From: Casuarina equisetifolia
Lineage: Eukaryota > Streptophyta > Magnoliopsida > Fagales > Casuarinaceae
Length of the DNA: 64,000 bases
NCBI GenBank assembly: GCA_028551475.1
Contig: CM052354.1
Coordinates: 13,204,785-13,268,784 of the forward strand
Reading direction: 5' to 3'
The translations under genes and the position numbers were made by a program. The notes beneath the pieces are model-generated. The model saw nothing but the letters and a program-made list of their open reading frames with translations. It had not been told where the DNA came from and did no database searches. Positions 44,157-54,360 of this stretch are shown one piece after another (position 1 is the stretch's first letter; each line of letters opens with the position of its first letter).

Positions 44157-44568
44157 GTTGTAGTAGGTTGGTCCCGACCATGGACCTTGAGCATGCATGA
44201 AAGTCATTGGCTCCTTCCCTTTTGGTTCCACGAAACTTCTTCTAGTCGGTGCCCTTCCTAGGACCCATGGTGGGTAGACTCCACTTGTTGACGCAAACAT
44301 GTGATGGCTTCTCTTAACTAGTAAGGTTGAGCTGGAACTAGCACCATACTGAAATGGCGTAAAAGCAGAGTTAGGTGCTGTCTCTTCTGTTGCTTTGTTC
44401 ATCATACGTGCATGGGCATTTTGAGTAATACAATCCAGGACATGCAAAGCTCTTGGTGCATTAATTGGGATAGGCCTTACAGGATATGCTAGTCTCTTCA
44501 ACTTAGGATTTCTAGCAGAGTCAGAGATAACTAATGGGACGTTTACCACCCCATAACCAGTTTCTCTT
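44157..44568 (-). other. Coding-like open stretch downstream of copia pol
   Basis: A minus-strand frame open for about 137 codons after the copia pol stop. It has balanced, protein-like composition (for example YPVRPIPINAPRALHVLD, PPWVLGRAPTRRSF). No starting ATG is obvious at its beginning, and it overlaps the pol end in another frame. I do not recognise it. It may be part of the element's 3' region or a captured exon. Confidence 0.3.
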
Positions 44569-45675
44569 TCAGTCCCCGTCAAGCTTGGTAATGCTAAGCT
44601 TGTTCCTTAGATCAGCAAAAGTCTCCCTGGACAAAGGCTTAGTTAAAATATTAGCTAGTTGTGATGAGCTTGGAACGTGAGCCATGATGACAGTACCCTG
44701 GGCTACCTTTTCACGAACAAAATGAAAATAAACTTCAAGTTGCTTAGATTTGTTATGGAAGGGAGGTTTGGTAGAGAGTTGAACAACAGGTAGATTATCA
44801 CAATGAAGTATGACTAGAATAAATTAGCTTGTACCTAGATATCTCATAAGGTGTAGGAGCCAAGTGATTTTTGTTGTCCCAACAGCCAAGGCACGATACT
44901 CAGCTTCCACTAAGGACCAAGAAATGGTGCTTTGTTGCTTTGAGATCCACAACATAAGATTAGCTCCAATGAAGATGCAAAATCCAGTTATGGAGCGATG
45001 AGTGTCCGTGCATCTTTCCCAATTTGCATCCATGAAACCATAAAGATTTAATGTGCTTCGATGATGAATCTTGAGCCTAAGTTCACAGGTGCCTTGAAGA
45101 TAACGAATGACGCACTTTAGATTATGAAAATCTTGGATAGTGGGCAAGCTCAACTTTCGGTAAAGACGGTTTACAACGAAACTGATGTCGGGTTGTGTTA
45201 AGGTCACATATTACAGAGCTTCCAACAAGCTTTTGTAAAAGGTTGGTTGAGCAAAAGGTTCTTCCCCATTCAGAATGATAGTGAGCTTTTTGGCCATGGG
45301 AGTTGATAATGGGCGATAGTTGGCCATTGTCGCCCTGTGGATGATATCGCCGATATAGTTAGCTTGGTTTAGGAAGAGACCTTCAAATGAGTGAGATACT
45401 TGCACTCCCAAGAAGAAGTGTAGTTGGCCAAGGTTCTTTGATGAAGAATTCAATATGCAGTGGTGAGTTTCCGGTGACAATCAAATCATCCACATAAATT
45501 AGTAACCAAATGTGGATATTGTGATGATTAAGAACAAATAGTGAAGAATCAAATGGTGAACAAGTGAAACCATGATCAAGCAAGAACCAAGAAAGTCTAT
45601 CAAACTAGGCAAAAGGTGATTGCTTGAGCCTATACAGCGAACGTTGGAGCTTGCAAACATGATTGGGATACCGTA
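44569..45675 (-). mobile_element. Ty1/copia reverse transcriptase-RNase H fragment
   Basis: On the minus strand in order: HVCKLQRSLYRLKQSPFA (conserved K.LYGLKQ.PR.W, with a stop where Trp should be), the RT active site YVDD at about 45495-45510, then LGQLHFFLGVQV and STPM. Next are the RNase H region with YGFMDANWERC and SLVEAEYRAL, KQLEVYFHFVREKVAQGT, and QLANILTKPLSRETFADLR, ending at TGA 44569-44571. Frame breaks at about 45210 and 45400 and the stop show it is dead. It ends abruptly at about 45675 with no integrase or gag. Confidence 0.9.
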
Positions 45676-46061
45676 AATGCTTAGTTTTCCTTTTATTGGG
45701 TCACCTACTTGGGTGGTGCCTTTGTTTGTAATTTGTACCTTTACTTTCAATGTATCTCCACTATATTTATGTATAGAATGTAACCTCTTCTGATGCAGGG
45801 AGTGGTTGTCTAATTGCTTGTAGCTTAAATGAATTACTTGCTTGTAACTTGGATGATTACTACTCAATAAAAATGTACTTCATGAACTGTTGTGTGCGCA
45901 ATTAAGCTACCAAACCCCAACAAGTTGTCTTGGTTTTGACCAAGTTGTCCCATTGTATTCCTTCAGGTAGTTTAATAGAGTGATAAAAGGTTGACCTAGA
46001 TCTTTGCTGAGACCTCGGTGCCACATGGATTTGCTAGGACCATGACATCACGGCAGATCAG
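45676..46061. other. Junction between copia fragment and rDNA
   Basis: No gene. The minus frame across 45499-45867 is chance extension of copia sequence. 46010-46061 may be very degraded 18S (GAGACCTC near 46010), but alignment is uncertain. Confidence 0.4.
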
Positions 46062-46231
46062 GCTATGGAAGTTTGAGGCAAAAACAGGTTTGTGATGCCT
46101 TTAGATGTTTTGGGCCGCACGTGTGCTACATTGATGTATTCAATGAGTCTATAACCTTGGCTAAAAAGGCTGGTTAATCTTTGAAATTTCATCATGATGG
46201 GGATAGATCATTGCAATTGTTGGTCTTCAAT

Positions 46232-46263
<32 letters not shown>

Positions 46264-46390
46264 TATGTTGACTGCGTCCTTACCTTTTGTACACACCACC
46301 CATCGTTTCTACCAATTGAATGGTCCAATGAAGTATTCGGATTGCGGCGACATGGGCGGTTCGCTATTGGCAACGTTGTGAGAAGTCCAT

Positions 46391-46435
<45 letters not shown>

Positions 46436-46460
46436 ATAGGTGCCTACGAAAGGATCATTG
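46062..46460 (+). pseudogene. 18S rRNA 3' end, decayed
   Basis: About 400 bp of the 3' part of nuclear 18S rRNA: GGAAGTTTGAGGCA, TTTGAAATTTCATC.TGATGG, GGTCTTCAA.GAGGAATTCC, TTTGTACACACC, AGGAAGGAGAAGTCGTAACA and the terminal GGATCATTG. Substitutions are mostly C to T or G to A (for example CACCGCCCGTCG has become CACCACCCATCG), including in the normally invariant 3' region. The rest of 18S is absent. Confidence 0.92.
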
Positions 46461-46730
46461 TCGAGACTTGCCCAGCAGCACAACTAGTGAATGCATCCTA
46501 AAACATGACGCAAGGGGGTGCACAAGCATAAGTGACAACGGTCGAAGGGCCCCAAAATCAAGCATGCATGCGTCACCCAAAGCAAACGAGGGGCGTGCAA
46601 GACTTGTTGCCCGCGCGGCCCCCGAACGAAACCTCGGTGCAGTTTGTGCCAAGGAAAATCGAAAAACATGACGGGCTGCAAGCATGCACGTGTGCGCGCG
46701 TGCTCAGCCCCAAACAAAAAGAGTAAATTC
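46461..46730 (+). pseudogene. ITS1, decayed
   Basis: Lies between the 18S end and 5.8S. It keeps the angiosperm ITS1 core motif as GTGCCAAGGAA at about 46647. The high density of TG and CA dinucleotides is consistent with loss of methylated CG sites. Confidence 0.85.
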
Positions 46731-46894
46731 AAAATGACTCTCGGCAATGGATATATTAGCTCTTGCATCAACGAAGAACATAGCAAAATGCAATACTTGG
46801 TGTGAATTGTAAAGTCCCATGAATCATTGAGTCTTTGAACGCAAGTTGCATCCAAAGCCAGCTGGTTGAAGGCACGTCTACTTGGGTGTCACGC
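46731..46894 (+). pseudogene. 5.8S rRNA, decayed
   Basis: Full length at about 164 bases: ATGACTCTCGGCAATGGATAT to GGGTGTCACGC, with GAGTCTTTGAACGCAAGTTG intact. Changes fall in functional positions. AACGTAGCGAAATGCGATAC has become AACATAGCAAAATGCAATAC, and the plant-conserved GAATTGCAGAAT motif has become GAATTGTAAAGT. Nearly all are CG to TG or CA. Not expected to give working rRNA. Confidence 0.93.
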
Positions 46895-47210
46895 ATTGTT
46901 GCCCCCCTATGCTATGCCCTCCTCCTCGCATGAGGAGCGAGCGCGCATGTGCATTCAAGGGTGCAGATGCTAGCCTCCCATGTGTGGTTTGCGTGCAGTT
47001 GGCCTAAATGCTACAATCCCTCAGGTGAATCGAGCACCACGACAATCGGTGGTTGAGAGACCCCATGCACCCATGCAGCTTGCAACTTACAGCCTCGCAT
47101 CCCATCATGCGCTCCTACTTCTCACGAGGCGAAGAAGAACACACACCACTACCCCCTACCTTTCGCAAGGTAGGGAAGAATGTGCAGTGGAACCCTACAC
47201 CTCACTCACA
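46895..47210 (+). pseudogene. ITS2, decayed
   Basis: About 315 bp between 5.8S and 26S, longer than many angiosperm ITS2 sequences and not obviously able to form the standard four-helix fold. Boundaries rest on the flanking rRNA motifs. Small frames in it are chance. Confidence 0.8.
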
Positions 47211-47493
47211 ATGCAACCCTAAGTCAAGTGAGATCACTTGCTAAGTCTAAGCATATTAATAAGTGGAGGAAAAGAAACTTATGAGGATTCCTCTAGTAAC
47301 GATGAGCAAACTAAGAAGAGCCTAGCTTGAGAATTAGGCGCCCTTGGCATCTGAATTGTAGTTTGGAGAAGCATCCTCAATGGCAGACCGAGCCCAAGTC
47401 CCTTGGAAAGGGGCCTGGAGAGGGTGAAAGCCCCGTCATGCTTGACCCTATCGTTCCATAAGGCGCGGCAAGAGACTGATAGCAAACAAGTAT

Positions 47494-47526
<33 letters not shown>

Positions 47527-48590
47527 AAGTCAAAGAATGCTTGAAATTGTCAAAAGGGAAGCAGATGAAGGTTGGCGATGCATTTTGATTAGATATGGAA
47601 CTGAGAGAGTCGGTTTGCCGATTGACTCGGGGTGCAGACCAACGTGGATTGTGACGGTGGCCCAAGCCTGGGCTGTAGACATGCCAGTGGAGACGTCGTC
47701 ATCGCAATTGTGGTTGGTAGCATGTACCCATACGGCATGCCATGGCACCTACACGTTCCTAGCATCGGCCTATGAGCTTCCTATTTGGCGCGTCTTGAAA
47801 AATGGACCAAGGAGTCTAACATGTGTACAAGTCAATGGTCCAGCAAACCCGTAAGACGCAAGGAAGCTAACTAGTGGGATCCCTCCCGGGGGCTGCACCG
47901 CTAACTGACCTTGATCTTTTGAGAAGGTTTCGAATGTGAGCATACCTGTTGGGACCTAAAAGATGGTGAATTATGCCTGAGCAGGGCAAAGCCAAAGGAA
48001 ACTCTAGTCGAGGCCCGCAGCGATACTGATGTGCAAATCGTTACTCTAACTTGGGTATAGGGGTGAAAGACTAATTGAACCGTCTAGTACCTTGTTCCAT
48101 CCAAAGTTTCCCTTAAGATAGCTGGAGCCTAGGTGCAAGTTCTATTTGGTAAAGCCAATAATTAGAGGCATTGGGGGTGCAACGCCTTCGACCTATTCTT
48201 AAACTTTAAATAGGTAGGACATCGCGGCTGCTCCGCTGAGTTGTGGTAAGGAATCAAGATCTCCAAGTGGGCCATTTTAGGTAAGCATAATTCTCGATGC
48301 AAGATGAACCAAAAGTTGGGTTATGGTGCCTAACTACGCGCTAACCTAGAACCCATAAGGGGTGTTGGTCAATTCAGACAGCAAGACGATAGTCATGGAA
48401 GTCAAAATCCGTTAATGGATGGCGCTGAAGCATGAGACCTATACCTAGCTATTAGGGCAAGTGCTAGGCCCCGATGAGGAGGAGGGCACGGCGGTCACCA
48501 CAAAACCTGGGGCGGGAGCCCGAGCAAAGTGGTTGTCAATGCAGAGCTTAGTGGTAGTAGCAAACAATCCACATGCAAATGGGAGATTTT
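47211..48590 (+). pseudogene. 26S (25S) rRNA 5' part, decayed
   Basis: Begins near CCTAAGTCAAGTGAGATCAC and contains AAGCATATTAATAAG.GGAGG, GGATTCCTCTAGTAAC, CGCAAGGAAGCT, AGATGGTGAATTATGCCTGAG, CGAAAGACTAAT-like and TAGTGGTAGTAGCAAA. It covers the first about 1.4 kb of 26S and stops at about 48590. A short internal deletion lies at about 48413, where AATCCG(C/T)TAA joins directly to TGGATGGCGCTGAAGC. C-to-T and G-to-A changes are spread throughout. Confidence 0.92.
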
Positions 48591-50160
48591 TCTATTCCCT
48601 TGACCTTTTCATTGCTAGCTTTAAGTGTTACATGTGTTGGTTATTTCACACTTTTTAATCATTCTTGTAACATATGAATGATTTCTCCACATTGTCTGAT
48701 GGAAGTTCCAATATTAGCTTGTGTTTATAAAATGATTGTTGACTTTTGCTTCTTCTATTTAACACATCAAAACAATGCAATTGTACCTAAAAAAGAACAG
48801 TAAAAGTTAATCTTTTTTTTTTAATCTTTCTTTCTCTATTTTATTGATTCAAGATGTGAAAATGACTGAAAGCTAATTATATTCTAAACATAATCTTTGC
48901 TTTTAGAGGAGCAAGACCTATTTGAGATGTTAGATGGACTTATTTAATATAAATTGATAATGTTCATTATAAGTTAAGGTGGGCCTAAACACCAAACTTT
49001 GAGAGTGGATACAAAAGATAATGTATACAACTTAACCCATTCAAACTAGTTAGAGATTGAGAAGTTGAACTTCCTTTTTTCCACTAATCGCTGGAATCAT
49101 GGAAGCTTGAATGAGATTATCATGGGTTACAAATCTCTTCTATATGTTTGGACTATCTCCGTGTTTAGCATTCAATCATGAGAAGTGTTCAAAATATTTC
49201 TTTTCATGTGCTAGATTCATCTTTTCACACTAACGTACGAATTAATTTTGATACTAGTAAAATGTGTCTCAGAAGTTATGATAGCCTTTAGAAGACTAGA
49301 CTAGGCTCGGCAAAAGATAGATTTGCAAAGCTAACAAGGTAAAAACCTCATGAATAAGTTTGTCAAGTTGTTAGTTTAGTTTTATTTTGCTTTTAATGAA
49401 ATATTACTTAAAGTTCTTGGATCATTTAGTTGACTTATCAGACTTAATTCAATTGAACTAAATAGGCTTAAATTTGTAAAATATTGAGCTATTTGTTACG
49501 GAATTAAACGATTTAAAGATTCTATGCGGCACTTAGCACTTTACTCTACTCTGAAATGACTAAGTCAGCTTGACTCTCACTCACTAGATAAAGGAAAATA
49601 AGGTTAAGAAGGAAAAAGAAAAAGACTATATGAAAAGAGATGTATATTGCACACAGAGAAAAAGTACAAGAACTCATGTCTCCTGTATTACATAGTTTGG
49701 ATTTGGCATGGAATGGGCTGAAGTTTCAATCGAGAATGAATTTGAAGGATTTGGGCTTTGTTTCATATGTACGAGTATTATCGATTTAGGTTTAACGTAA
49801 ATAGGATTCTCTCTTTTTATAAATAAAAAAAGTCACAAGAGCAGATTCGGACAAGAAAAAATAAAAGGAAAGTAAAACTTTCTTATTTATGATGGGGTGG
49901 GGAATTAGCTTGGGTGTTCAATTAGATATTGTTTTTTCATTAGCAGTCAAGCAGAGTTGAAATCAATGTGACTGCCATTTCTTTGGCGGAAAGAAAGACT
50001 TTTGCCAACAAGATACCAAGATAGAACTGTAGTTGGAAAAGATAATAAGAGGCTTGTCAAAAAAACTAGAGAAAGGCTGGAAATATAAGAATGAATTTCT
50101 TGTATTTTGATTTGTTGATTTATATCGTTCTGTAAAAGTTATATTTATAGACAAGTTCTC
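48591..50160. other. No identifiable gene
   Basis: AT-rich sequence after the rDNA break. No frame over about 70 codons and no repeat landmark. The only note is a short poly-T at 48812-48822. Confidence 0.5.
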
Positions 50161-50935
50161 GACAAAAAATCTCAATTGGTCCCTGCATCCGCAAGCAGGG
50201 TTGCTCCTTCTCTTCCATCTCGCATGGGGGTCTTTTTCTTGACCCCAAAACCTCTTTAGTGGATAACTTCCTCAACCCACCGAGCCACGCATCTACTCGT
50301 AGTCGAATCCCTCACAAGCGATAGATTTCCATTTCTGTATTATCTTCTCGTACTAGCAACAGATGGTGCGAAGCCCCCCTGCCCTCCTGATACCACGTCG
50401 TAGGGTCCAAACAAGGGCCTGCAGGATCCATGATAAACACGCGATCAAGACAAGGCACCAGAACAACTTCGGCCTTCTCAGCAGCTTGTATCCTAAGATG
50501 AGTCGTTGACCGTCCACCTCGACTATCCAAAATGTGGCCTCCACAAACTGAAAAGTCCTGGCTGTAATGCCATGGACCGCTTGTCTTCGGCCCGTCTGAT
50601 GTCCAACCAAAGCTTGCCTGGACCCCACCCTAGGAACAATCGCAATGGATGTGGGGAGAAGTCCCACTTTGTCCCCAGCACAACGGAAGAAAATCACAAG
50701 AACAATGGAGATTCACTGGAAGCGTAAGACTATCATTAAGGAGTATGTACAAAAGGGCAGGTGCTAGACAGGCCCTAGCCCTTTGCTCATTCCCCTTTCT
50801 CGCCTGCACCACACTTCCCCTACATAAACACCCATAGGCCAAAGCCCTACAAGGGTGGTCCCAGCCCCCCTTGAGTACCACTAGGAACCATCACTTAAGC
50901 AATCTCAATCAATCAAATAACCAAGTAAACAATGT
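50161..50935 (-). mobile_element. Possible LTR and primer-site remnant
   Basis: On the minus strand TGGTATCAGGAG at about 50385-50396 resembles the initiator-tRNA-Met primer site (TGGTATCAGAGC). Upstream of it (50400-50900) is a GC-richer, LTR-like stretch containing CTTTTGTACATACTCCTTAA and TGTGATTTTCTTCCG. The ends and a second LTR are not identified. The 114-codon frame 50353-50697 is probably not a protein. Confidence 0.35.
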
Positions 50936-51479
50936 GAAGTAAAGAAAGAGAGAGTGATGTGCACATTGTTTGTTTAAGAATAGTTTGCCTCCCCAGGAGA
51001 CTACCTCAACCCTCTCTCAATCCAATACTATTCCTATAATGCACGCAAGCACGACAAGAGTGTACGCTAACCAAGTACAAATCCTTTATCCCCAAGGAAT
51101 TTCCCTCAGTCACAACAATTACGTGCACTGTGATTAAAATAGGTCTATGTGACCTCAAATTCAAGTGTCAACACACCTAAATCAACTTCAAAGGATTTAT
51201 AAGATATAAGTTTTAAGTTCAGTCTCTTTCACGTACTAAAATAGAATAATATTACAATGTAAATCTCTAGTACTAGGCAATATACAAATGATGCATGTCT
51301 TTTCTATGTATTGCTTTCCCTCCTTGACTTTTGGATAGCTACACAAGATGATCAAATTAATTATATCTAGTTGTGCTAATAATTATCAAACAATCAATTA
51401 TATCTGATAGAAGATATAAGATTGATACACAAACAAATTGTTTAACAATGTGAGTGTATAAGATGTACCTTAACAAGCT
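50936..51479. other. No identifiable gene
   Basis: Mixed AT-rich sequence. 50935-51120 resembles retroelement-flank sequence in composition only. No motif or frame supported. Confidence 0.4.
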
Positions 51480-51783
51480 ATTAGTGTAAATCAACTCACA
51501 AAACACACAGATTAACAAGAATGAAAGTTAAGTATGCAATCTAAGTAGTCACAATAAATTTGTTCTCGAATCTATGAGCTTCAAGTAGCAACTAATCTAC
51601 AAGTATATTCACAACTCCCTTAATTAATATAATATTAGTGTAAATCAACTCACAAAACACACACAAATTAACAAGAATGAAAGTTAAGTATGCAATCTAA
51701 GTAGTCACAATAAATTTGTTCTCGAATATATGAGCTTCAGGTAGCAACTAATCTACAAGTATATTCACAACTCCCTTAATTAC
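51480..51783. repeat. 154-bp tandem duplication
   Basis: Units 51480-51633 and 51634-51783 differ at only a few positions (for example ACAGATTAAC versus ACACAAATTAAC, CGAATCTATG versus CGAATATATG). Both start ATTAGTGTAAATCAACTC and end ACAACTCCCTTAATTA. A recent local duplication in non-coding sequence. Confidence 0.9.
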
Positions 51784-52029
51784 TATGATATGATTTTGGC
51801 ACACAAGAAAAGATACCAAAAAGATCGTGCAAGATGGTACTGAATTATGTATAAAGACACAAGAATGGATTCAAGCAAGAATATTAATTTTGTAGCAATC
51901 CGTGAGCTTGAACAATCAAAATGATTTACAAACTTCTCATTCCTTTCACAAGAATCACAATAATGCTTCCATGTATATATTTGCTTGATTTTAAAAATAA
52001 AAATTAAAAATAGTCTCAGCATTTAACTC

Positions 52030-53240
52030 GAGTAGCAAGTATTACACAAACAACGCAAAACAATGCACATGAATAGGATCTTTCCTTAGTTAAGGGCCTT
52101 TTACGAATATTCTTGTCAACATTTGCAGCAACATAGATTTCATGTGGAGACAAACATAATTTGTACAATGCATGTAACGAAATGTAACTACCAACCATAT
52201 TCGGATTACAAAACATATTTACAATAGAGTTTTTTTTGTCATGTCTATCCAGTACAAAAAGGAGGTACATAAAGATCCTACATAAAGTCATCCTAAACCA
52301 GTATCCAAAAGTAGGTATTACATTAGTTGTTGCATTGTCTAACTACCGAGAACTGGTTGGCATCTTAGATAAACATAAGCTAGAAAACTATAATCTTTAG
52401 TCTGACGCTTTTCCAATCATCTGTTATACTTTTGGCAATCACTCTTCTTATGCCCCTTCCTCTTGCATAAGAAACACTTAATCTCATTCTTCTTTATCCC
52501 CAAAGTGTAGCTAGAAGACCCTAATTCTAGATTGGCAAGATAAGTACCTCTAGGCTCCTTTTGAACTCGGGCCCTAATTCTCTTACTTTGACTTGAACTA
52601 GAGCCATGAGAGTATAGGGCTCTATAGGACTTCTCATTTTTCAATTTCTCATCCTCAGCAACAACCTTAACAATCAAATCATTAATTGACCAACTTTCTT
52701 TCTGCATGTAGGCTGTCTTTGTCATTCTAAACTTAGGAGGAAGACTATTCACTGCCTGATGCAAAATGCATTGTTCAGGAAGAATCACATTCAGAGCCTA
52801 GAGCTTTGTTTGATACTCAACCATCCTCATTATGTAGTCCATGACACTAATAGTCCCATCATACTTGATGCTAACGAGTGCTTCCAAAAGTGTGCCAATC
52901 TCAACGTTAGGAGGGTCCTTATATTTCTGTGACATTGCATCCAGAAACTCTTTTGCAGTACAGTCTGTAGGCAAATCGTACTTGTGGTAATCACGAATGG
53001 ACCTCCTCATAGCCAATAAGCATAAACGGTTACTTTTAACCCATGCAGCATGTTGATCTCTATGATCGTCTGTACTCTCTGGAGTAGGATCAACTGGCTT
53101 TCCGTAATGAGGGCTGTACTAAGGTCAGCAACCTCCATTGCAAACAGAACATCCTCCAACCACTTGTTAAAATTGGAGGCATTGAGAACCTCTATCGTGA
53201 CTTGAGTGTTATTGATATAAAAGGTGACTGAAACAAACAA
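52030..53240 (-). mobile_element. Ty1/copia gag-protease fragment
   Basis: Minus strand, in order: a gag start with EVLNASNFNKWLEDVLFAM (53190-53130), DYHKYDLPTDCTAKEFLDAM, YDGTISVMDYIMRMVEYQTKL, LPPKFRMTKTAYMQKESWS, and a CCHC zinc knuckle CFLCKRKGHKKSDC at about 52430-52475. Degraded protease and pre-integrase sequence follows, with YKLCLSPHEIYV and KRPLTKERSYS at about 52080-52180. At least two frame breaks or stops (52795-52800 and about 53010). Integrase, RT and LTRs are missing. Dead. Confidence 0.88.
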
Positions 53241-53939
53241 TGCACATCATTAGCATCATCTAAGTAAACCAAAAGAGAGCTCACACACATCATCATATAA
53301 ACACCTTTGGACAGGATGTATGAAATGCAATTAGAAAACTCTTTTCATAACAATGATCATGAGCAAAAACCAACCCTCATAATTCACTACCTTTAGGTAT
53401 ATAGACTATTTAGATCAGTCCAAACTCATACATACTAATCATGCATCCCCAAATTCTAACACATAGTCACCTCCTTTGGGAGTATGCATCAAAACTAGAG
53501 AGATTCACTTATAGCACAAGATTGCAATCCCATGATCCAATCAAGTAGCGCCACTTTGGAGATCAAAACTCAATTGAACCATGACACCCACTCGTATCGC
53601 AAAATATATAATATGTTACTTACAACCTGGATGTGCAATTCAAACCCAATATACTATGGGCTTTTGTCTTTGAATCACACTTATACTACATATTCCTTGT
53701 ACTTAAACTAAATAGAATGCACACATTTGGCCTAATTTGTGCCAAATCCTAATGCATATTAATGTATAGCCATATTCCATGTGTCAATCATATACACACA
53801 ATGACACAACTAACAATTATTGCACAGGAAAGTTTATTATGCGATGGATTCATATAAATCGTCCAAATTGCAACAAAACATGGAATAACATAATCCTCAT
53901 CTTTCAATGAAAATATCGCGCGAACATTAGGGTCCACTA
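53241..53939. other. Likely leader of the copia fragment; no gene
   Basis: Lies upstream of the gag start on the minus strand, where the untranslated leader and 5' LTR would be. No primer site GCTCTGATACCA and no LTR ends were found. Confidence 0.35.
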
Positions 53940-54360
53940 GGCCTCCCACGCCCCACCACGTGCCTGAAGGAGGACCTGCCGGTGGTGTTCAACCCGATTC
54001 GGTCAGTTTAATCCTGATATGGGCGGTTCAGTACCGTTCGGCCGGTTCTCCGGCCAATCTTGGCGTCTCCGTCCTCGTCGAGACACGGCCGACCCCGGGG
54101 CATACGGTGGCCGATCTGTACCTACGGGTCATTAAGACCCGATTTGGGACCATACGGGTCGGGTTCGACCCGGTCGGAAAAACCGCCGAATGGGGCCGCT
54201 CTGACCATTTCCCAGAACCACCAGAGGCCGAGGATGTGATTTCCGGCGTCAATCAGGGACAATCAACAACAGTTGAGATCGAGCCGGAGTTCGAGATTCC
54301 GAGAGTGGAAAAACGTCGAAAACCCCAAATCCAAGCTCTAAGTCAATCTTAATCTCGTTT
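53940..54360 (+). other. GC-rich island with a 130-codon open frame
   Basis: Sharply GC-rich compared with both sides. The plus frame 53960-54352 encodes MPEGGPAGGVQPDS..., with RPTPGHTVADLYLRV and EFEIPRVEKRRKP. The minus strand is also open for 60-75 codons. CG dinucleotides are abundant (GGGTCGGGTTCGACCCGGTCGG region), unlike the methylation-depleted repeats nearby. No family recognised. Could be a 5' leader of an element, a CpG-rich promoter or first exon, or a recently arrived sequence. Confidence 0.3.

Noticed and set aside
46455..47854. Many open frames of 60-130 codons on both strands
   Set aside because: They lie in rRNA pseudogene sequence.
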